Positions 26,311 through 36,054 of a stretch of 64,000 nucleotides of DNA are shown piece after piece. Source of the stretch: Streptomyces sp. B1I3 (GTDB lineage: Bacteria > Actinomycetota > Actinomycetes > Streptomycetales > Streptomycetaceae). The stretch is taken from assembly GCF_030816615.1 (NCBI RefSeq), contig NZ_JAUSYD010000001.1:6656501-6720500 (forward strand), read 5' to 3'. Below the pieces are notes generated by a model, which did not search any database, was not told where the DNA came from, and saw only the letters and a list, made by a program, of their open reading frames with translations. The translations under genes and the position numbers were made by a program. Numbering within the stretch: position 1 is the stretch's first letter; each line of letters begins with the position of its first letter.

Positions 26311-27678
26311 ATGACCACCCCCCTGTTGCTGCTCACCGCGGCATTCCTTCTCATCCTCGCCAACGGATTCTTCGTGGCAGCCGAATTCGGGCTCGTCACG
26401 GTGGAACGGCCCGACGCCGAACGCGCGGCCGCCGAAGGCGACCGCCGGGCCGGCACCGTCGTGGCGGCCCTGCGCGAACTCTCCTTCCAGCTCTCCGGCA
26501 CCCAGCTGGGCATCACCATCACCTCGCTGGTCGTCGGCATGCTCGCCGAACCCGCGCTCGCCCAGTTGCTGGCCGGACCGCTCACCGCCACCGGCCTGCC
26601 CGCAGGGGCAGCCCCCGGGGTGAGCGTCGTCGTCGGCATGCTGCTCGCCTCCGCCGTCCAGATGGTGATCGGCGAACTCGTGCCCAAGAACTGGGCGATC
26701 TCCCGGCCGCTCCAGGTCGCACGCTTCGTCGCCGGCCCCCAGCACCGCTTCTCCACCGTCCTGCGCCCGGTGATCACGGTGCTGAACACCGTCGCCAACC
26801 GGCTGGTACGGCTGTTCGGTGTCGAACCCACCGACGAACTGGCCTCCGCGCGGACGCCCGGCGAGCTGGTCTCACTGGCCCGGCACTCGGCCCAGGCCGG
26901 GGCCCTGGAACAGGACACCGCCGACCTCTTCGTACGGACCCTGTCCCTGGCCGGGCTCACCACGCAGCACGTCATGACGCCGCGGGTCAGGGTCAGTGCG
27001 CTGCAGTCGTCGGCGACCGCCGCGGACGTCCTCAACCTCACCCGGGCCACCGGACTCTCCCGCTTCCCGGTCTACCGCGACCGCATCGACGAGGTCGTCG
27101 GCATGGTCCACCTGAAGAACGCGCTCGCCGTCCCCGCCCAGGACCGGATGCGCACCCCGGTCGGCAGCATCGCCGTGCCGCCGCTCCTGGTGCCGGAGAC
27201 ACTGCCCGTCGAACAACTCCTGCGAAGGCTCCGCAACGAGCAGCCGATAGCCGTCGTGGTCGACGAGTACGGCGGCACCGCCGGGGTCGTCACCCTCGAG
27301 GACATCATCGAGGAGCTCGTCGGCGAGGTCCGCGACGAGCACGACGCGGAAGGCGCCGACCGCCCCGACCTGACCCCCGTGGTCGCCGACGACGGCCGGC
27401 CCGGCTGGGACGTGGAAGGCAGCTGCAGGGTTCTGACCCTGCGGCGCATAGGCCTCGAGGTGCCCGACGGGCCGTACGAGACCGTGGCGGGGCTGGTCGC
27501 CGACCTGCTGGGGCGCATTCCCGCCCCCGGCGACCGGGCCGAACTGCCCGGCTGGCGGGTCCTGGTCCGCCAGGTCGGCCACTACCGCGCCGAACAGGTC
27601 CGCTTCGTCCGCCTGACGGACCCGGCGCGGCCCGTGGCGGCCGAACTCACCCAGGAGCTGCTGGAGGCCGTGCGATGA
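26311..27678 (+). CDS. CNNM/CBS-pair transporter-like protein with CorC_HlyC domain
   Basis: 455 residues. DUF21/CNNM membrane domain 1-190 (ANGFFVAAEFGLV, MVIGELVPKNWAI), CBS pair about 205-330 (HVMTPRVRVSALQ, VVDEYGGTAGVVTLEDIIEE) and C-terminal CorC_HlyC domain from about 345. The family is linked to magnesium or cobalt efflux and ion homeostasis. Followed by a paralogue with a 4-bp overlap; both probably act as a heteromer. The 180-bp leader contains GC-rich hairpins I cannot assign to a riboswitch. Confidence 0.9.
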   Translation: MTTPLLLLTAAFLLILANGFFVAAEFGLVTVERPDAERAAAEGDRRAGTVVAALRELSFQLSGTQLGITITSLVVGMLAEPALAQLLAGPLTATGLPAGAAPGVSVVVGMLLASAVQMVIGELVPKNWAISRPLQVARFVAGPQHRFSTVLRPVITVLNTVANRLVRLFGVEPTDELASARTPGELVSLARHSAQAGALEQDTADLFVRTLSLAGLTTQHVMTPRVRVSALQSSATAADVLNLTRATGLSRFPVYRDRIDEVVGMVHLKNALAVPAQDRMRTPVGSIAVPPLLVPETLPVEQLLRRLRNEQPIAVVVDEYGGTAGVVTLEDIIEELVGEVRDEHDAEGADRPDLTPVVADDGRPGWDVEGSCRVLTLRRIGLEVPDGPYETVAGLVADLLGRIPAPGDRAELPGWRVLVRQVGHYRAEQVRFVRLTDPARPVAAELTQELLEAVR

Positions 27679-28760
27679 GCCTCGTACAGCTGCTCTTCGC
27701 CGGGCTCCTCGTCCTGGCGAACGGCTTCTTTGTCGGCGCCGAGTTCGCACTCGTCTCCGTACGCCGCAGCCAGGTGGAACCTCTCGCGGCGAAGGGATCC
27801 GGCCGCGCCGGACAGGTCCTGTACGGCCTGGAGAACCTGCCGCAGATGATGGCCGCCGCACAGTTCGGCATCACCGTCTGCTCCCTGACCCTCGGTGCCG
27901 TGGCGGAGCCGACCGTGGCCCACCTCCTGGAGCCGGTCTTCCACGCCGTGCACCTGCCCGAGGCACTGATCCACCCGCTCGGCTACGCCCTGGCCCTCGT
28001 CCTCGTGGTCTTCCTCCACCTCGTCGTCGGCGAGATGGTCCCGAAGAACCTGGCGATGGCCGCGCCCGAGAAGACCGCCCTGTGGCTCAGCCCCGCCCTG
28101 GTCGGCTTCGCACGGCTCTGCCGGCCGGTCACGTCGGCGCTCGGGGCCTGCGCCCGCCTGGTGCTGCGGCTCTTCGGCGTCGAGCCGAGGGACGAGGTGG
28201 AGGCCGTCTTCACCAGCGAGCAGCTCAACCGTCTCGTGGAGGACTCCGGGCAGGCCGGTCTGCTGGAACCCGAGGCGCAGGAACGGCTCGAGGACGCCCT
28301 GGAGCTGGGCAGCAGGCCGGTCACCGACGTGCTGCTCGACCGGGCCGTGCTGGTGACGGTGGACCCGTCGGTCACCCCGCGCCGGATCGAGGAGCTGACC
28401 GTACGGACGGGGTACTCACGCTTCCCCGTCTGCGCGGAGGGCGGCGGCCCCTTCATGGGCTACCTGCACGTCAAGGACGTCCTGGAGCTGGAGGACGGCG
28501 AACGGGCCGTTCCGCAGCACGTCTGGCGCCCGATGGCGACCGTACGGGCGGAACTCCCGCTGGACGACGCCCTGACGGTGATGCGGCGCGCGGCGACGCA
28601 CCTGGCCCAGGTCGCCGACGCCTCGGGCAAGGTGCTCGGTCTCGTCGCCATGGAGGACGTCCTGGAGACGCTCGTGGGCGAAGTGCGCGACCCGGCGCAC
28701 CGCGTCTCGGTGCCCCGCCGCACGGTGGAGGTACCCAAGGCCATGGCTCCGCTGGGCTGA
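27675..28760 (+). CDS. CNNM/CBS-pair protein, short paralogue
   Basis: 361 residues. The same CNNM membrane domain (VLANGFFVGAEFALVSVRRS, VVGEMVPKNLAMA) and CBS pair (LVAMEDVLETLVGEV), but it ends about 20 residues after the CBS pair, without the CorC_HlyC domain of its upstream partner. ATG overlaps the previous stop by four bases. Confidence 0.9.
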   Translation: MSLVQLLFAGLLVLANGFFVGAEFALVSVRRSQVEPLAAKGSGRAGQVLYGLENLPQMMAAAQFGITVCSLTLGAVAEPTVAHLLEPVFHAVHLPEALIHPLGYALALVLVVFLHLVVGEMVPKNLAMAAPEKTALWLSPALVGFARLCRPVTSALGACARLVLRLFGVEPRDEVEAVFTSEQLNRLVEDSGQAGLLEPEAQERLEDALELGSRPVTDVLLDRAVLVTVDPSVTPRRIEELTVRTGYSRFPVCAEGGGPFMGYLHVKDVLELEDGERAVPQHVWRPMATVRAELPLDDALTVMRRAATHLAQVADASGKVLGLVAMEDVLETLVGEVRDPAHRVSVPRRTVEVPKAMAPLG

Positions 28761-28771
28761 CCCCCCGGCGA

Positions 28772-28809
28772 CGGGTCGCCGGGCGGCTACGGCCCCGCCC
28801 GGCGACCCG
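28772..28809. terminator. Bidirectional terminator
   Basis: 15-bp perfect stem CGGGTCGCCGGGCGG / CCGCCCGGCGACCCG with an 8-base loop, in the 55 bp between two convergent genes. Confidence 0.85.
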
Positions 28810-28815
28810 CGCACG

Positions 28816-30723
28816 TCACAGCGCCCCCGGCTCCTGGGTCCCCCGGTCCACCGGGCCGCGCCCGGACAGCACCTCGCCGTACGCCTGCATCAGGTCGGCC
28901 AGCCGCAGCGTCGCCAGATCGTCCCGGGACGGAGCGGCCGTGTAGCCGGAGAGCCGCAGGTCACGGTAGGCGCAGCTCTTCTCGTACAGCGTGCGGACGA
29001 AGCGGCCGTTGCCCAGTTCGTCGATCCAGCCCTGGTCGATCACATGCCCGCTGATGCTGCGCAGCTCCTCCAGGGACTCCTCGTCCCAGGTGTCGCCGTT
29101 CTCGGCGGCCAGCACCCCGCCGATCGCGGTGAGTTCGAGCGGGCGGTAGCTGGGGAAGTCGACCCGGGTGGTGAAGCGGGAGGAGAGGCCCGGGTTGACG
29201 GACAGCAGCCGGTCCATGCCTTCGGGGTAGCCGGCGAGGATGACGACGAGATGGTCCCTGTTGTCCTCGGCTCGCTTGAGGAGGACCTGCAAGGCCTCGT
29301 CCCCGTATGCGTCGCCCTTGCTGTAACCGGAGTTGGAGAGGCTGTACGCCTCGTCGACGAACAGCACCCCGCCGAGCGCCGAATCGATCAGCTCGTTGGC
29401 CTTCACCGCCGTCTGGCCGAGGAACTCGCCCACCAGATCAGAGCGTTGGGCTTCCACCAGATGGTCACCACCGAGCAGCCCGAGGGCGTAGAACACCCGG
29501 CCCAGGATGCGGGCGACCGTGGTCTTGCCCGTGCCGGAGGGGCCGGAGAAGACGAAGTGCCGCTTCGGCGGCTGCACGGGCAGGCCCTGCTCGGCCCGGA
29601 GCCGCGCCATGTTCAGCTGGGCGGACAATGCCTTGACCTGACGCTTCACGGGTTCGAGCCCCACCATGCGCTCGAGCTCCGCCAATGCCTCGGCGAGCAG
29701 CACGGGATCGCTCGGCCCCGCCGGGAAACCGGTGTGCGCCGCTCTGCGGGGCGTCCCCGGCTTCTCGCGTAGCCGGTCGGGCCGGGGCGACGGCACGGCG
29801 GGTCCCGGCAGGTCCTGCGGCTCTCCGCCGAGCCAGGGGTCGCGGCCGTCCACCAGGTCGGTGCCCAGCGTCGTCTCACCGTCCGGCTGCGCCTCCGCGC
29901 CCAGGCCGTCCGAGGCGAACCCGAGCGACACCGCTGCGAGGCCGGCGGCCTCCTCGTAGCCGTCGCCGTCGGAGATCGCCGCGAGCCGGGCGGAGGTGTC
30001 CATGAAGGCCGGGTCGACGCGGTGCACCGCCCGGTACAGGGGGAGGGCGGCCGCACTCCGTCCGGTGCCCTCGTGGGCCCTGGCCAGCCAGTAACGCAGC
30101 TCCTTGCGCTGGGGCTGTTCGCTGCGGCAGCGCATCAGGGCGGCGGACAGGAGGGGCTCGGCCTGCCCGTACATCTCCAGGCGCACCCGGGCCATGCCGC
30201 CGAAGAGGCCCGATTCGATGCCGAGCAGCGGATCGTCGACGAGTGGTTCGGTGGTGCGGACGAGCTGCTCCCAGTCCTTGACGAGATACGCCCGGCACGC
30301 GTGCAGGAACCGTACGTGCGCATCGGCGTCGACCGGCGGCAGGGCCGCCAGGGCGCGGTCCAGTTCCGGCACGTGGCGGCCGTCCAGCCAGTGGGAGGCG
30401 TGCGCGAGGAGCAGGTCGCGCGGGCTCTCCAGCACCGGTTGCACCCACCAGCCCAGCCAGTACCAGGAGTTGAGCGTGCGGCGGTACCGGGCCCGCTGCT
30501 CGCCGAAGCGGTCGCGGTGACGGTACATGCGTAACAGTGCCGTGGTGGTGTCGACCCGCAGGGCGTGCAGGCCGAGCCAGCCGTCCGCCATGCCGGGGTC
30601 GACGCGCACCGCGGTTCTGAATTCCTCTTCGGCCTGTGGGTAGGCGCCCATCGTGTAGGCGTCCACCCCCCGCAGCCAGGCGAGGTCGGCCGGGGCCTGT
30701 GCGCCCTGCGTGCCGATGTCCAT
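28816..30723 (-). CDS. EccA/CbxX-like AAA+ ATPase with N-terminal TPR region
   Basis: 635 residues from ATG 30723 (MDIGTQGAQAPADLAWLRGV). Residues 10-300 are helical repeats (AYTMGAYPQAEEEFRTAVRV), then a Pro-rich linker and an AAA+ module from about 365: Walker A FSGPSGTGKTTVARILG, Walker B GGVLFVDEAYSL, sensor SRFTTRVDFPSY. This layout is that of type VII secretion EccA proteins and SpoVK/CbxX ATPases; no other type VII genes lie here. GGGGGA precedes the chosen start; an in-frame ATG at 30777 would add 18 residues. Confidence 0.85.
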   Translation of the reverse strand: MDIGTQGAQAPADLAWLRGVDAYTMGAYPQAEEEFRTAVRVDPGMADGWLGLHALRVDTTTALLRMYRHRDRFGEQRARYRRTLNSWYWLGWWVQPVLESPRDLLLAHASHWLDGRHVPELDRALAALPPVDADAHVRFLHACRAYLVKDWEQLVRTTEPLVDDPLLGIESGLFGGMARVRLEMYGQAEPLLSAALMRCRSEQPQRKELRYWLARAHEGTGRSAAALPLYRAVHRVDPAFMDTSARLAAISDGDGYEEAAGLAAVSLGFASDGLGAEAQPDGETTLGTDLVDGRDPWLGGEPQDLPGPAVPSPRPDRLREKPGTPRRAAHTGFPAGPSDPVLLAEALAELERMVGLEPVKRQVKALSAQLNMARLRAEQGLPVQPPKRHFVFSGPSGTGKTTVARILGRVFYALGLLGGDHLVEAQRSDLVGEFLGQTAVKANELIDSALGGVLFVDEAYSLSNSGYSKGDAYGDEALQVLLKRAEDNRDHLVVILAGYPEGMDRLLSVNPGLSSRFTTRVDFPSYRPLELTAIGGVLAAENGDTWDEESLEELRSISGHVIDQGWIDELGNGRFVRTLYEKSCAYRDLRLSGYTAAPSRDDLATLRLADLMQAYGEVLSGRGPVDRGTQEPGAL

Positions 30724-30947
30724 CAGGTCCCCCACAAACCGTGCCCCCAGAATGCCCTGCCCGCACAGCATGCCCATCGGAGCGTTCCTAATCACCGTGC
30801 CGGGGGCGGGAATTGACCACAGCGGGAAGCATCGTACCTGCGGGGGGAGTGCCTGGTTAAGGGCGTTACCGGCGCTTCGGCTGCGGTGACCGAGGGTGAG
30901 CGCGAGGGCCTGTCCGGGGCTGGAAGAGGGGGTGTGGTGGGCAGAAC

Positions 30948-30983
30948 GAAGCCCCCGATCACGGGGGAACGACCGGGGGCTTC
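30948..30983 (-). terminator. Terminator downstream of the uridine-kinase-like gene
   Basis: GAAGCCCCCG / CGGGGGCTTC stem, 10 bp, with a 16-base loop. The rest of the 376 bp between ATPase and kinase genes (30724-31099) shows nothing I can name. Confidence 0.75.
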
Positions 30984-31099
30984 GTGCCTGCGGGGCTCCG
31001 AAAAGCCGCACAATGAGAACGTAAGACCTGTACGACCCCTTGGTCAAGCCGCGTCGAGGCACTTCCGGCGCGATCTCCGGCTGACCGGTGTCGCCACGC

Positions 31100-31714
31100 T
31101 CAGTCCTCACTCTCCGTGAGGGTGTGACTCGTCACCGCTGTCGCGCGAGGCCCTTCCAGCCAGTCGTAACCCTCCGGTTTCTGGCGTATCAGCGCGTCGG
31201 CGAACGGATATGAGGGATCGTCGGCGAAATGCCGTCGCTCGGCGACGGTCCAGCCGTCCCAGAATTCCGACAGCGCCGGCCCGTCACGTCTCCTGCCCCG
31301 CTGCCAGGACCACTCGCTGTCCCCCTCCAGCCAGAGAAGCCCGGCGAGGTACGGCCGCACAGCGGCCCGGCCCGCACCCACCCCCTCGATCAGCATCACG
31401 GGCGCGGGCTCCACGACCCGCGCCGCCCCGAAGCGCCGGGCGCTCCAGTCGTACGGGGCGTACCGCGCGGCCTCCCCGCGCGCCAGCGGGTCCAGGACCT
31501 GCGCCCGCAGGCGGTCCGTCCAGGCGAAGAGCTCCTCGTGGGTGGCCAGGTCGTCCAGGTGCAGCACGGGGGCGTCGCCGAGCTCCGAGGCGAGCCGGCC
31601 GGCGAACGTGGTCTTGCCCGAACCCGCGTGGCCGTCGACGGCGACGATCCGCACGGGCCCGCAGGACGGACGCAGGGAGCGCAGACGGCGTGCGTGGTCC
31701 GCCAGGTCGTTCAT
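31100..31714 (-). CDS. Uridine kinase family P-loop protein
   Basis: 204 residues. Walker A VDGHAGSGKTTFAGRLA near residue 26, substrate-site LHLDDLATHEELFAW, and VMLIEGVGAGRAAVRPYLAG. Fits the uridine/cytidine kinase branch of the P-loop kinases, although the true substrate is unknown in this short actinobacterial group. Single gene. Confidence 0.82.
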   Translation of the reverse strand: MNDLADHARRLRSLRPSCGPVRIVAVDGHAGSGKTTFAGRLASELGDAPVLHLDDLATHEELFAWTDRLRAQVLDPLARGEAARYAPYDWSARRFGAARVVEPAPVMLIEGVGAGRAAVRPYLAGLLWLEGDSEWSWQRGRRRDGPALSEFWDGWTVAERRHFADDPSYPFADALIRQKPEGYDWLEGPRATAVTSHTLTESED

Positions 31715-31993
31715 GGTCCCAGCCTACGAGAGCCGCCACCGGCCGCGGGGGCCGCGGGCCGCCACCGGCCGTGGGGCAGCAGGAGCCGCAGAGCCGGGTC
31801 CGTCATGCCGGGCGGAGGCGCCGAACGACTGAGCCGCCCTGGGCCACAGCGCAGGTCATGTCAGTGGACCAGACCAATATTACTGCGGCGGCACGGGCCG
31901 AATCGCTGGCAGGATCCGGCTCCCACCCGCGATAGTTGGCGCACCGATCGCCACCCGCAGCCCCACATCCGCACACGACCGGGGGTCTCGCCC

Positions 31994-33358
31994 ATGACCA
32001 GACCGACCACACGCAGGACCGTGCTCACCGCCGCGCTCGCGGCAGCGGCCGGGGCGGGCACGGTGGCCTCCGCCGGCCCCGCGACGGCCTCCTCCTCCTC
32101 CCGCACCTCCTCCTCCGCGGCGGCCGCCTCGGTCGTGGACAACCGCTTCTGGAGTACGTACACCGACTGGCGCTTCGGCTCCGCGGCCGGAACCCGCGCC
32201 GTCGCCGGCCGGCGGCCGGGCCTGGTGATCGCGGCCCCCGCCGGCACCACCGAGTACACCGACCCGCACACCGGCACGACCGGCACGTGGGAGTACGCCA
32301 CCTGGACCTCGCCGCTCCACCGCTCCGCCGTCCCGGCGACCGAGGTGATCGCCTCCTGGAACGCCCGGACGCCGGCGGGCACCTGGATCCAGATCGAGCT
32401 ACGCGGCCGCTACTCGGACGGAACGGACACACCCTGGTACGTGATGGGCCGGTGGGCGGCAGGCGACGGCGACATCCGCCGGACGTCCGTCGACGACCAG
32501 ACCGACGGCAGGAGCACGGTCTGGACCGACACGTTCTCGGTGGACGACGCGGCGAGCGGACTCCGGCTGGTCTCCTACCGGCTCAGGCTCACCCTGTACC
32601 GGACCCCGGGCAGCGGCCTCACGCCCACGGTCCACCGGATCGGCGCCATGGCCTCGGACGTCCCGGACCGCTTCACCGTCGAGCCGAGCACGCCCGGGAT
32701 CACCCGGGAGCTGGCGGTGCCCCGCTACTCGCAGAACGTCCATGTGGGGCAGTACCCCGAGTACGACAACGGGGGTGAGGCCTGGTGCAGCCCCACCTCC
32801 TCGCAGATGATCATCGAGTACTGGGGGCGCCGGCCCACCGCGGAGGACCTCGCCTGGGTGAAGCCGGGGATCGCCGACCCGCAGGTCTGTCACGCGGCCC
32901 GCCACACCTTCGACCACCAGTACGAAGGCTGTGGCAACTGGCCCTTCAACGCCGCGTACGCGGCCACGTACAAGGACATGAACGCGGTCGTCACCCGCCT
33001 CGGCTCGCTCACCGACGTGGAGCGGCTCGTCCGCGTGGGCATTCCGGTCATCACGTCACAGTCGTTCCTCAAGGAGGAGCTGACGGGCGCCGGATACGGC
33101 ACCTCCGGCCACCTGATGACCGTCATCGGCTTCACCGCCGACGGCGACGTGATCGCCAACGACCCGGCTTCCCCTGACAACGACGCCGTCCGCCGCGTCT
33201 ACCGAAGGGCCGAGTGGGAGAACATCTGGCTCCGCACGAAGCGCTACGACGCGAACGGGCGGGTCAGGAGTGGCACGGGAGGGGTCTGCTACATCTACTG
33301 GCCTGCCCACCCGTCGCCGGCGCAGCGGCGCGTCCTTCAGTCCTTCGGCCTGCTGTGA
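31994..33358 (+). CDS. Secreted C39-like cysteine peptidase
   Basis: 454 residues. Twin-arginine type leader RRTVLTAALAAAAGAGTVAS ends near residue 38 at Ala-x-Ala. Residues 50-230 form a beta-rich domain (TWIQIELRGRYSDGT). The peptidase_C39_2 domain follows: catalytic Cys in EAWCSPTSSQMIIEYWG, catalytic His in YGTSGHLMTVIGF and Asp in VIANDPASPDN. It should act outside the cell on peptides or cell-wall material. Its 3' end recurs as a decayed copy at 50811-50881. Confidence 0.9.
   Translation: MTRPTTRRTVLTAALAAAAGAGTVASAGPATASSSSRTSSSAAAASVVDNRFWSTYTDWRFGSAAGTRAVAGRRPGLVIAAPAGTTEYTDPHTGTTGTWEYATWTSPLHRSAVPATEVIASWNARTPAGTWIQIELRGRYSDGTDTPWYVMGRWAAGDGDIRRTSVDDQTDGRSTVWTDTFSVDDAASGLRLVSYRLRLTLYRTPGSGLTPTVHRIGAMASDVPDRFTVEPSTPGITRELAVPRYSQNVHVGQYPEYDNGGEAWCSPTSSQMIIEYWGRRPTAEDLAWVKPGIADPQVCHAARHTFDHQYEGCGNWPFNAAYAATYKDMNAVVTRLGSLTDVERLVRVGIPVITSQSFLKEELTGAGYGTSGHLMTVIGFTADGDVIANDPASPDNDAVRRVYRRAEWENIWLRTKRYDANGRVRSGTGGVCYIYWPAHPSPAQRRVLQSFGLL
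33234..33306. repeat. Direct repeat, left copy (C39 gene 3' end)
   Basis: 73 bp match 50811-50881 with a 2-base gap and five mismatches by my count, including the unbroken GGGTCAGGAGTGGCACGGGA. This copy is in the intact gene. Weaker similarity continues beyond it, over the integrase relic, in both places. Confidence 0.85.
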
Positions 33359-33360
33359 GC

Positions 33361-33530
33361 ATGTGCGGCGCAGGGGCCTCCTCGGCGACCTGACGGCAGC
33401 GTTCGCGGCCGTCCTGCGTGAGGTGGCCGTACTGGTCCACCGTGACCTTGATCGAGCGGTGTCCCAGCCATCAAGACACATGATGGAGGGGTACGCCGCT
33501 CGTCAAGGTCACGCCGGTCGCGGGTGCCGA
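33361..33530 (-). pseudogene. C-terminal relic of a tyrosine recombinase (integrase)
   Basis: On the minus strand it reads VTLTSGVPLHHVS, TGA, WLGHRSIKVTVDQYGHL, TQDGRERCRQVAEEAPAPHM. LGHxSIxxTxDxYxHL is the C-terminal box of tyrosine integrases, with the nucleophile Tyr in DQYGHL. The TGA replaces the expected Arg codon, and nothing of the catalytic domain remains upstream. It converges with the C39 peptidase gene. Confidence 0.82.
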
Positions 33531-33668
33531 ACGCAGGCGGCGGGCGCCTGTCCCGTGCCGAGGTGCGGATCCCGCGTGAGCGTCGCAACCTGGAGGGAAG
33601 CGAGCACGCAGGTACAGACATGGGGTCAGGCGGGGACCGTCAGGGGAGATGCGGAGGCGATCCGTCCT

Positions 33669-35981
33669 ATGGCATCCGACGATGCGCTGATCGTCGTGGA
33701 CGTGTCGGGAACCGTGCTCGAGTGCGCCGACGAGGCGGAAGAATTGTTCGGCCGTGCGGCGTCCGAGGCCGTGGGCCGTCCGGTCTCGGAGCTGTTTTCC
33801 GCCATAGCGAGGTCGGCCGCCGAGGATGCGTGGTCGAGGAGCGACGGTGCGGAAGCCGATGGGCTGCTGGTGCGGCCGGTGTTCTGTCAGGACGGCTCCC
33901 ACGCGTGGGGCGTGTACCGCGAGACATCCGCCGAGGACGACGGCCCTTTCGGCAAGGCTCTGCTCAGAGCGCTGTTCACCCTGTCCCCTGTAGGGATGCA
34001 CGTCCTGGACACCGATTTGCGGGTCCTACGGGTGAACACGGCAGCCCACGGCATCAGTGGAATACCCCCCGGGCTCCTGGTAGGGCGTCGGCTGGCCGAC
34101 GCGTTCCACTTCACCGACCCCGACGCCACCGCGGCCATGGTGCGGAGCGTACTCACCACCGGCGAGCCCGCGATCGGCAGGCTTGTGGGAGCCAAGCCGC
34201 CCACCGACCCCGACCGAGAGCATCTGTACGAGGTGTCGGTGCTCCCGCTCCATGTGTCCGACGGGCAGGTGCTCGGTGTCGCGAGCTCGGTGGTCGACGT
34301 CACCGAACGTGAACATGCCCTGTCGCGTACCGGGATTCTCAACGCCGTCCGAGAGGACGTCGGCCGTACTCTGGATATGGACACCACCTGCGAGGACCTG
34401 GTGCGTGTCCTGGTACCCGACTTCGCGGACGACGCGGAGCTGCATCTTCTGGACCCTGTCATCCGCGGTGACGAACCCCCTTCCGCGCCAGTCGCTTCCG
34501 ATGTGCCTCTACGGCGCATGGCAATCGTCTCCGCGGAGCGCTTTCCTCCATCCGAGAGCCTGGAGCGGGAGCCGTTCCACTTTCCAGCAGCGTTGTCGCA
34601 GTCGCTCACCGACCTGCGCCCCCACCTCATCGTCCACGGCCCGGGCCCGGCGGCAGGCCCGTCCCACGCCCGTTCCGCCATCATCACCCCGCTGTCCCTG
34701 AGGGGTGGCGTGCTCGGGGCGCTCAGCCTGTACCGGTCCGCCGGCCGTGCGGTATTCGAGCAGGAGGACCTCGACCTCGCTCTGGAGTTGGCCCTACGTA
34801 CCTCGTTGTACATCGACAACTCACGGCGCTACACACGTGAACACACCATCGCTCTCACGCTCCAGCGCCACCTCCTACCGCAGCGACCTCCCCGCCTGGT
34901 CGCCGTGGAGACAGCCCACTTCCACGAGCCGGGAGCGGTGGGCGGCGGCTGGTTCGACGTCATTCCCCTGTCCGGTGCACGCGTGGCCTTCACCGTCGGA
35001 CGTGTCTCGGGGGAGGGGATACAGGCGACGACTGCCATGGGACAGATCCGGACGGCCATCCACACCCTGTCCTCGCTGGATCTCGCATGCGACGAGCTGC
35101 TGGCCCGGCTCAACGACACGGTCGCGCGCCTTGCCGCCGAGCGTTCCGGCCTCGACCACGGCCACCCTCCGCGCGAAGAGAAGCTGACCGCGGGCTGCGT
35201 GTACGGCATCTACGACCCGCTGAGCCTCACCTGCACCATTGCTCTCGCCGGTCACCCGCCCCCGTGGCTCGCCCACCCGGACGGGACCGCGTCCATCTGC
35301 GACCTCTCCCAGGCTCCGCCTCTCGGTGCGGGCACAGATGGCGCGGTATTCGCCGGTTCCCGTCTCGACCTGAGCGAAGGGAGCGTCATCGCGCTCCACA
35401 CCGACGTCTTTCTGCCCCCGGACGCCCCCAGCGCCACTGCTCGCCGCCAGGAACTCCGGCAGGTCCTCGCGAACACCGGTCGCTCCTTGAAGACCCTGTG
35501 CGTGGAGGCGGTCCGGAGAGCGGCGCCCGAGGGGCACGACGCCGACGCCATCCTGCTCCTCCTCCGCGCCCGGGCCGTCGATGCCGACCGAGTCGCCACG
35601 TGGGACCTGCCGGCCGAGCCCGCCGCCGTGGCCGGCGCACGCGCCTGGGTCCGCCGCCGGCTGGCCGGCTGGAACCTCGAGGAACTCACCTTCGGTACGG
35701 AACTCATCGTGAGCGAACTCGCCACCAACGCCATCCGCTACGGGACGCCTCCGCTCCGGCTGCGCCTCATCGACGGCCCTACCCTGACGTGCGAAGTCAG
35801 CGATGCGAGCCTCGTCGCACCACACCTCCGGCATGCCCGGACCACGGACGAGGGCGGACGCGGGCTCTTCATCTGTGCCGAACTCGCCCACCGGTGGGGC
35901 GCCCGTTTCACGAACGAGGGCAAGACGATCTGGACTGAGCAGGAGATGCCTCAGGCGACATCCGCCGCACCGGCCGCCTGA
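33669..35981 (+). CDS. PAS-GAF-PP2C-HATPase regulator with degenerate phosphatase site
   Basis: 770 residues. PAS about 1-95 (DDALIVVDVSGTVLECADEA), second PAS about 105-215 (LSPVGMHVLDTDLRVLRVN), GAF about 225-395, SpoIIE/RsbU-like PP2C about 400-635, RsbW-like kinase about 650-755 (IVSELATNAIRYG, GGRGLFICAELAHRWG). In the PP2C part GGDWYD is GGGWFD, GDVxGHG is GRVSGEG, and the TDG motif is TDVFLPP, so metal-binding Asp residues are missing. It probably signals to an anti-sigma network by binding or through the kinase part. Start at ATG 33669 is uncertain; GGAGG lies 12 bp upstream. Confidence 0.82.
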   Translation: MASDDALIVVDVSGTVLECADEAEELFGRAASEAVGRPVSELFSAIARSAAEDAWSRSDGAEADGLLVRPVFCQDGSHAWGVYRETSAEDDGPFGKALLRALFTLSPVGMHVLDTDLRVLRVNTAAHGISGIPPGLLVGRRLADAFHFTDPDATAAMVRSVLTTGEPAIGRLVGAKPPTDPDREHLYEVSVLPLHVSDGQVLGVASSVVDVTEREHALSRTGILNAVREDVGRTLDMDTTCEDLVRVLVPDFADDAELHLLDPVIRGDEPPSAPVASDVPLRRMAIVSAERFPPSESLEREPFHFPAALSQSLTDLRPHLIVHGPGPAAGPSHARSAIITPLSLRGGVLGALSLYRSAGRAVFEQEDLDLALELALRTSLYIDNSRRYTREHTIALTLQRHLLPQRPPRLVAVETAHFHEPGAVGGGWFDVIPLSGARVAFTVGRVSGEGIQATTAMGQIRTAIHTLSSLDLACDELLARLNDTVARLAAERSGLDHGHPPREEKLTAGCVYGIYDPLSLTCTIALAGHPPPWLAHPDGTASICDLSQAPPLGAGTDGAVFAGSRLDLSEGSVIALHTDVFLPPDAPSATARRQELRQVLANTGRSLKTLCVEAVRRAAPEGHDADAILLLLRARAVDADRVATWDLPAEPAAVAGARAWVRRRLAGWNLEELTFGTELIVSELATNAIRYGTPPLRLRLIDGPTLTCEVSDASLVAPHLRHARTTDEGGRGLFICAELAHRWGARFTNEGKTIWTEQEMPQATSAAPAA

Positions 35982-36054
35982 CACGGAGGGAGCCTGTATG
36001 ACGAGCGACTGGATGGCATCCCGTAGGTAGTGTGGGCAAGGACCCTGGGTCCGG

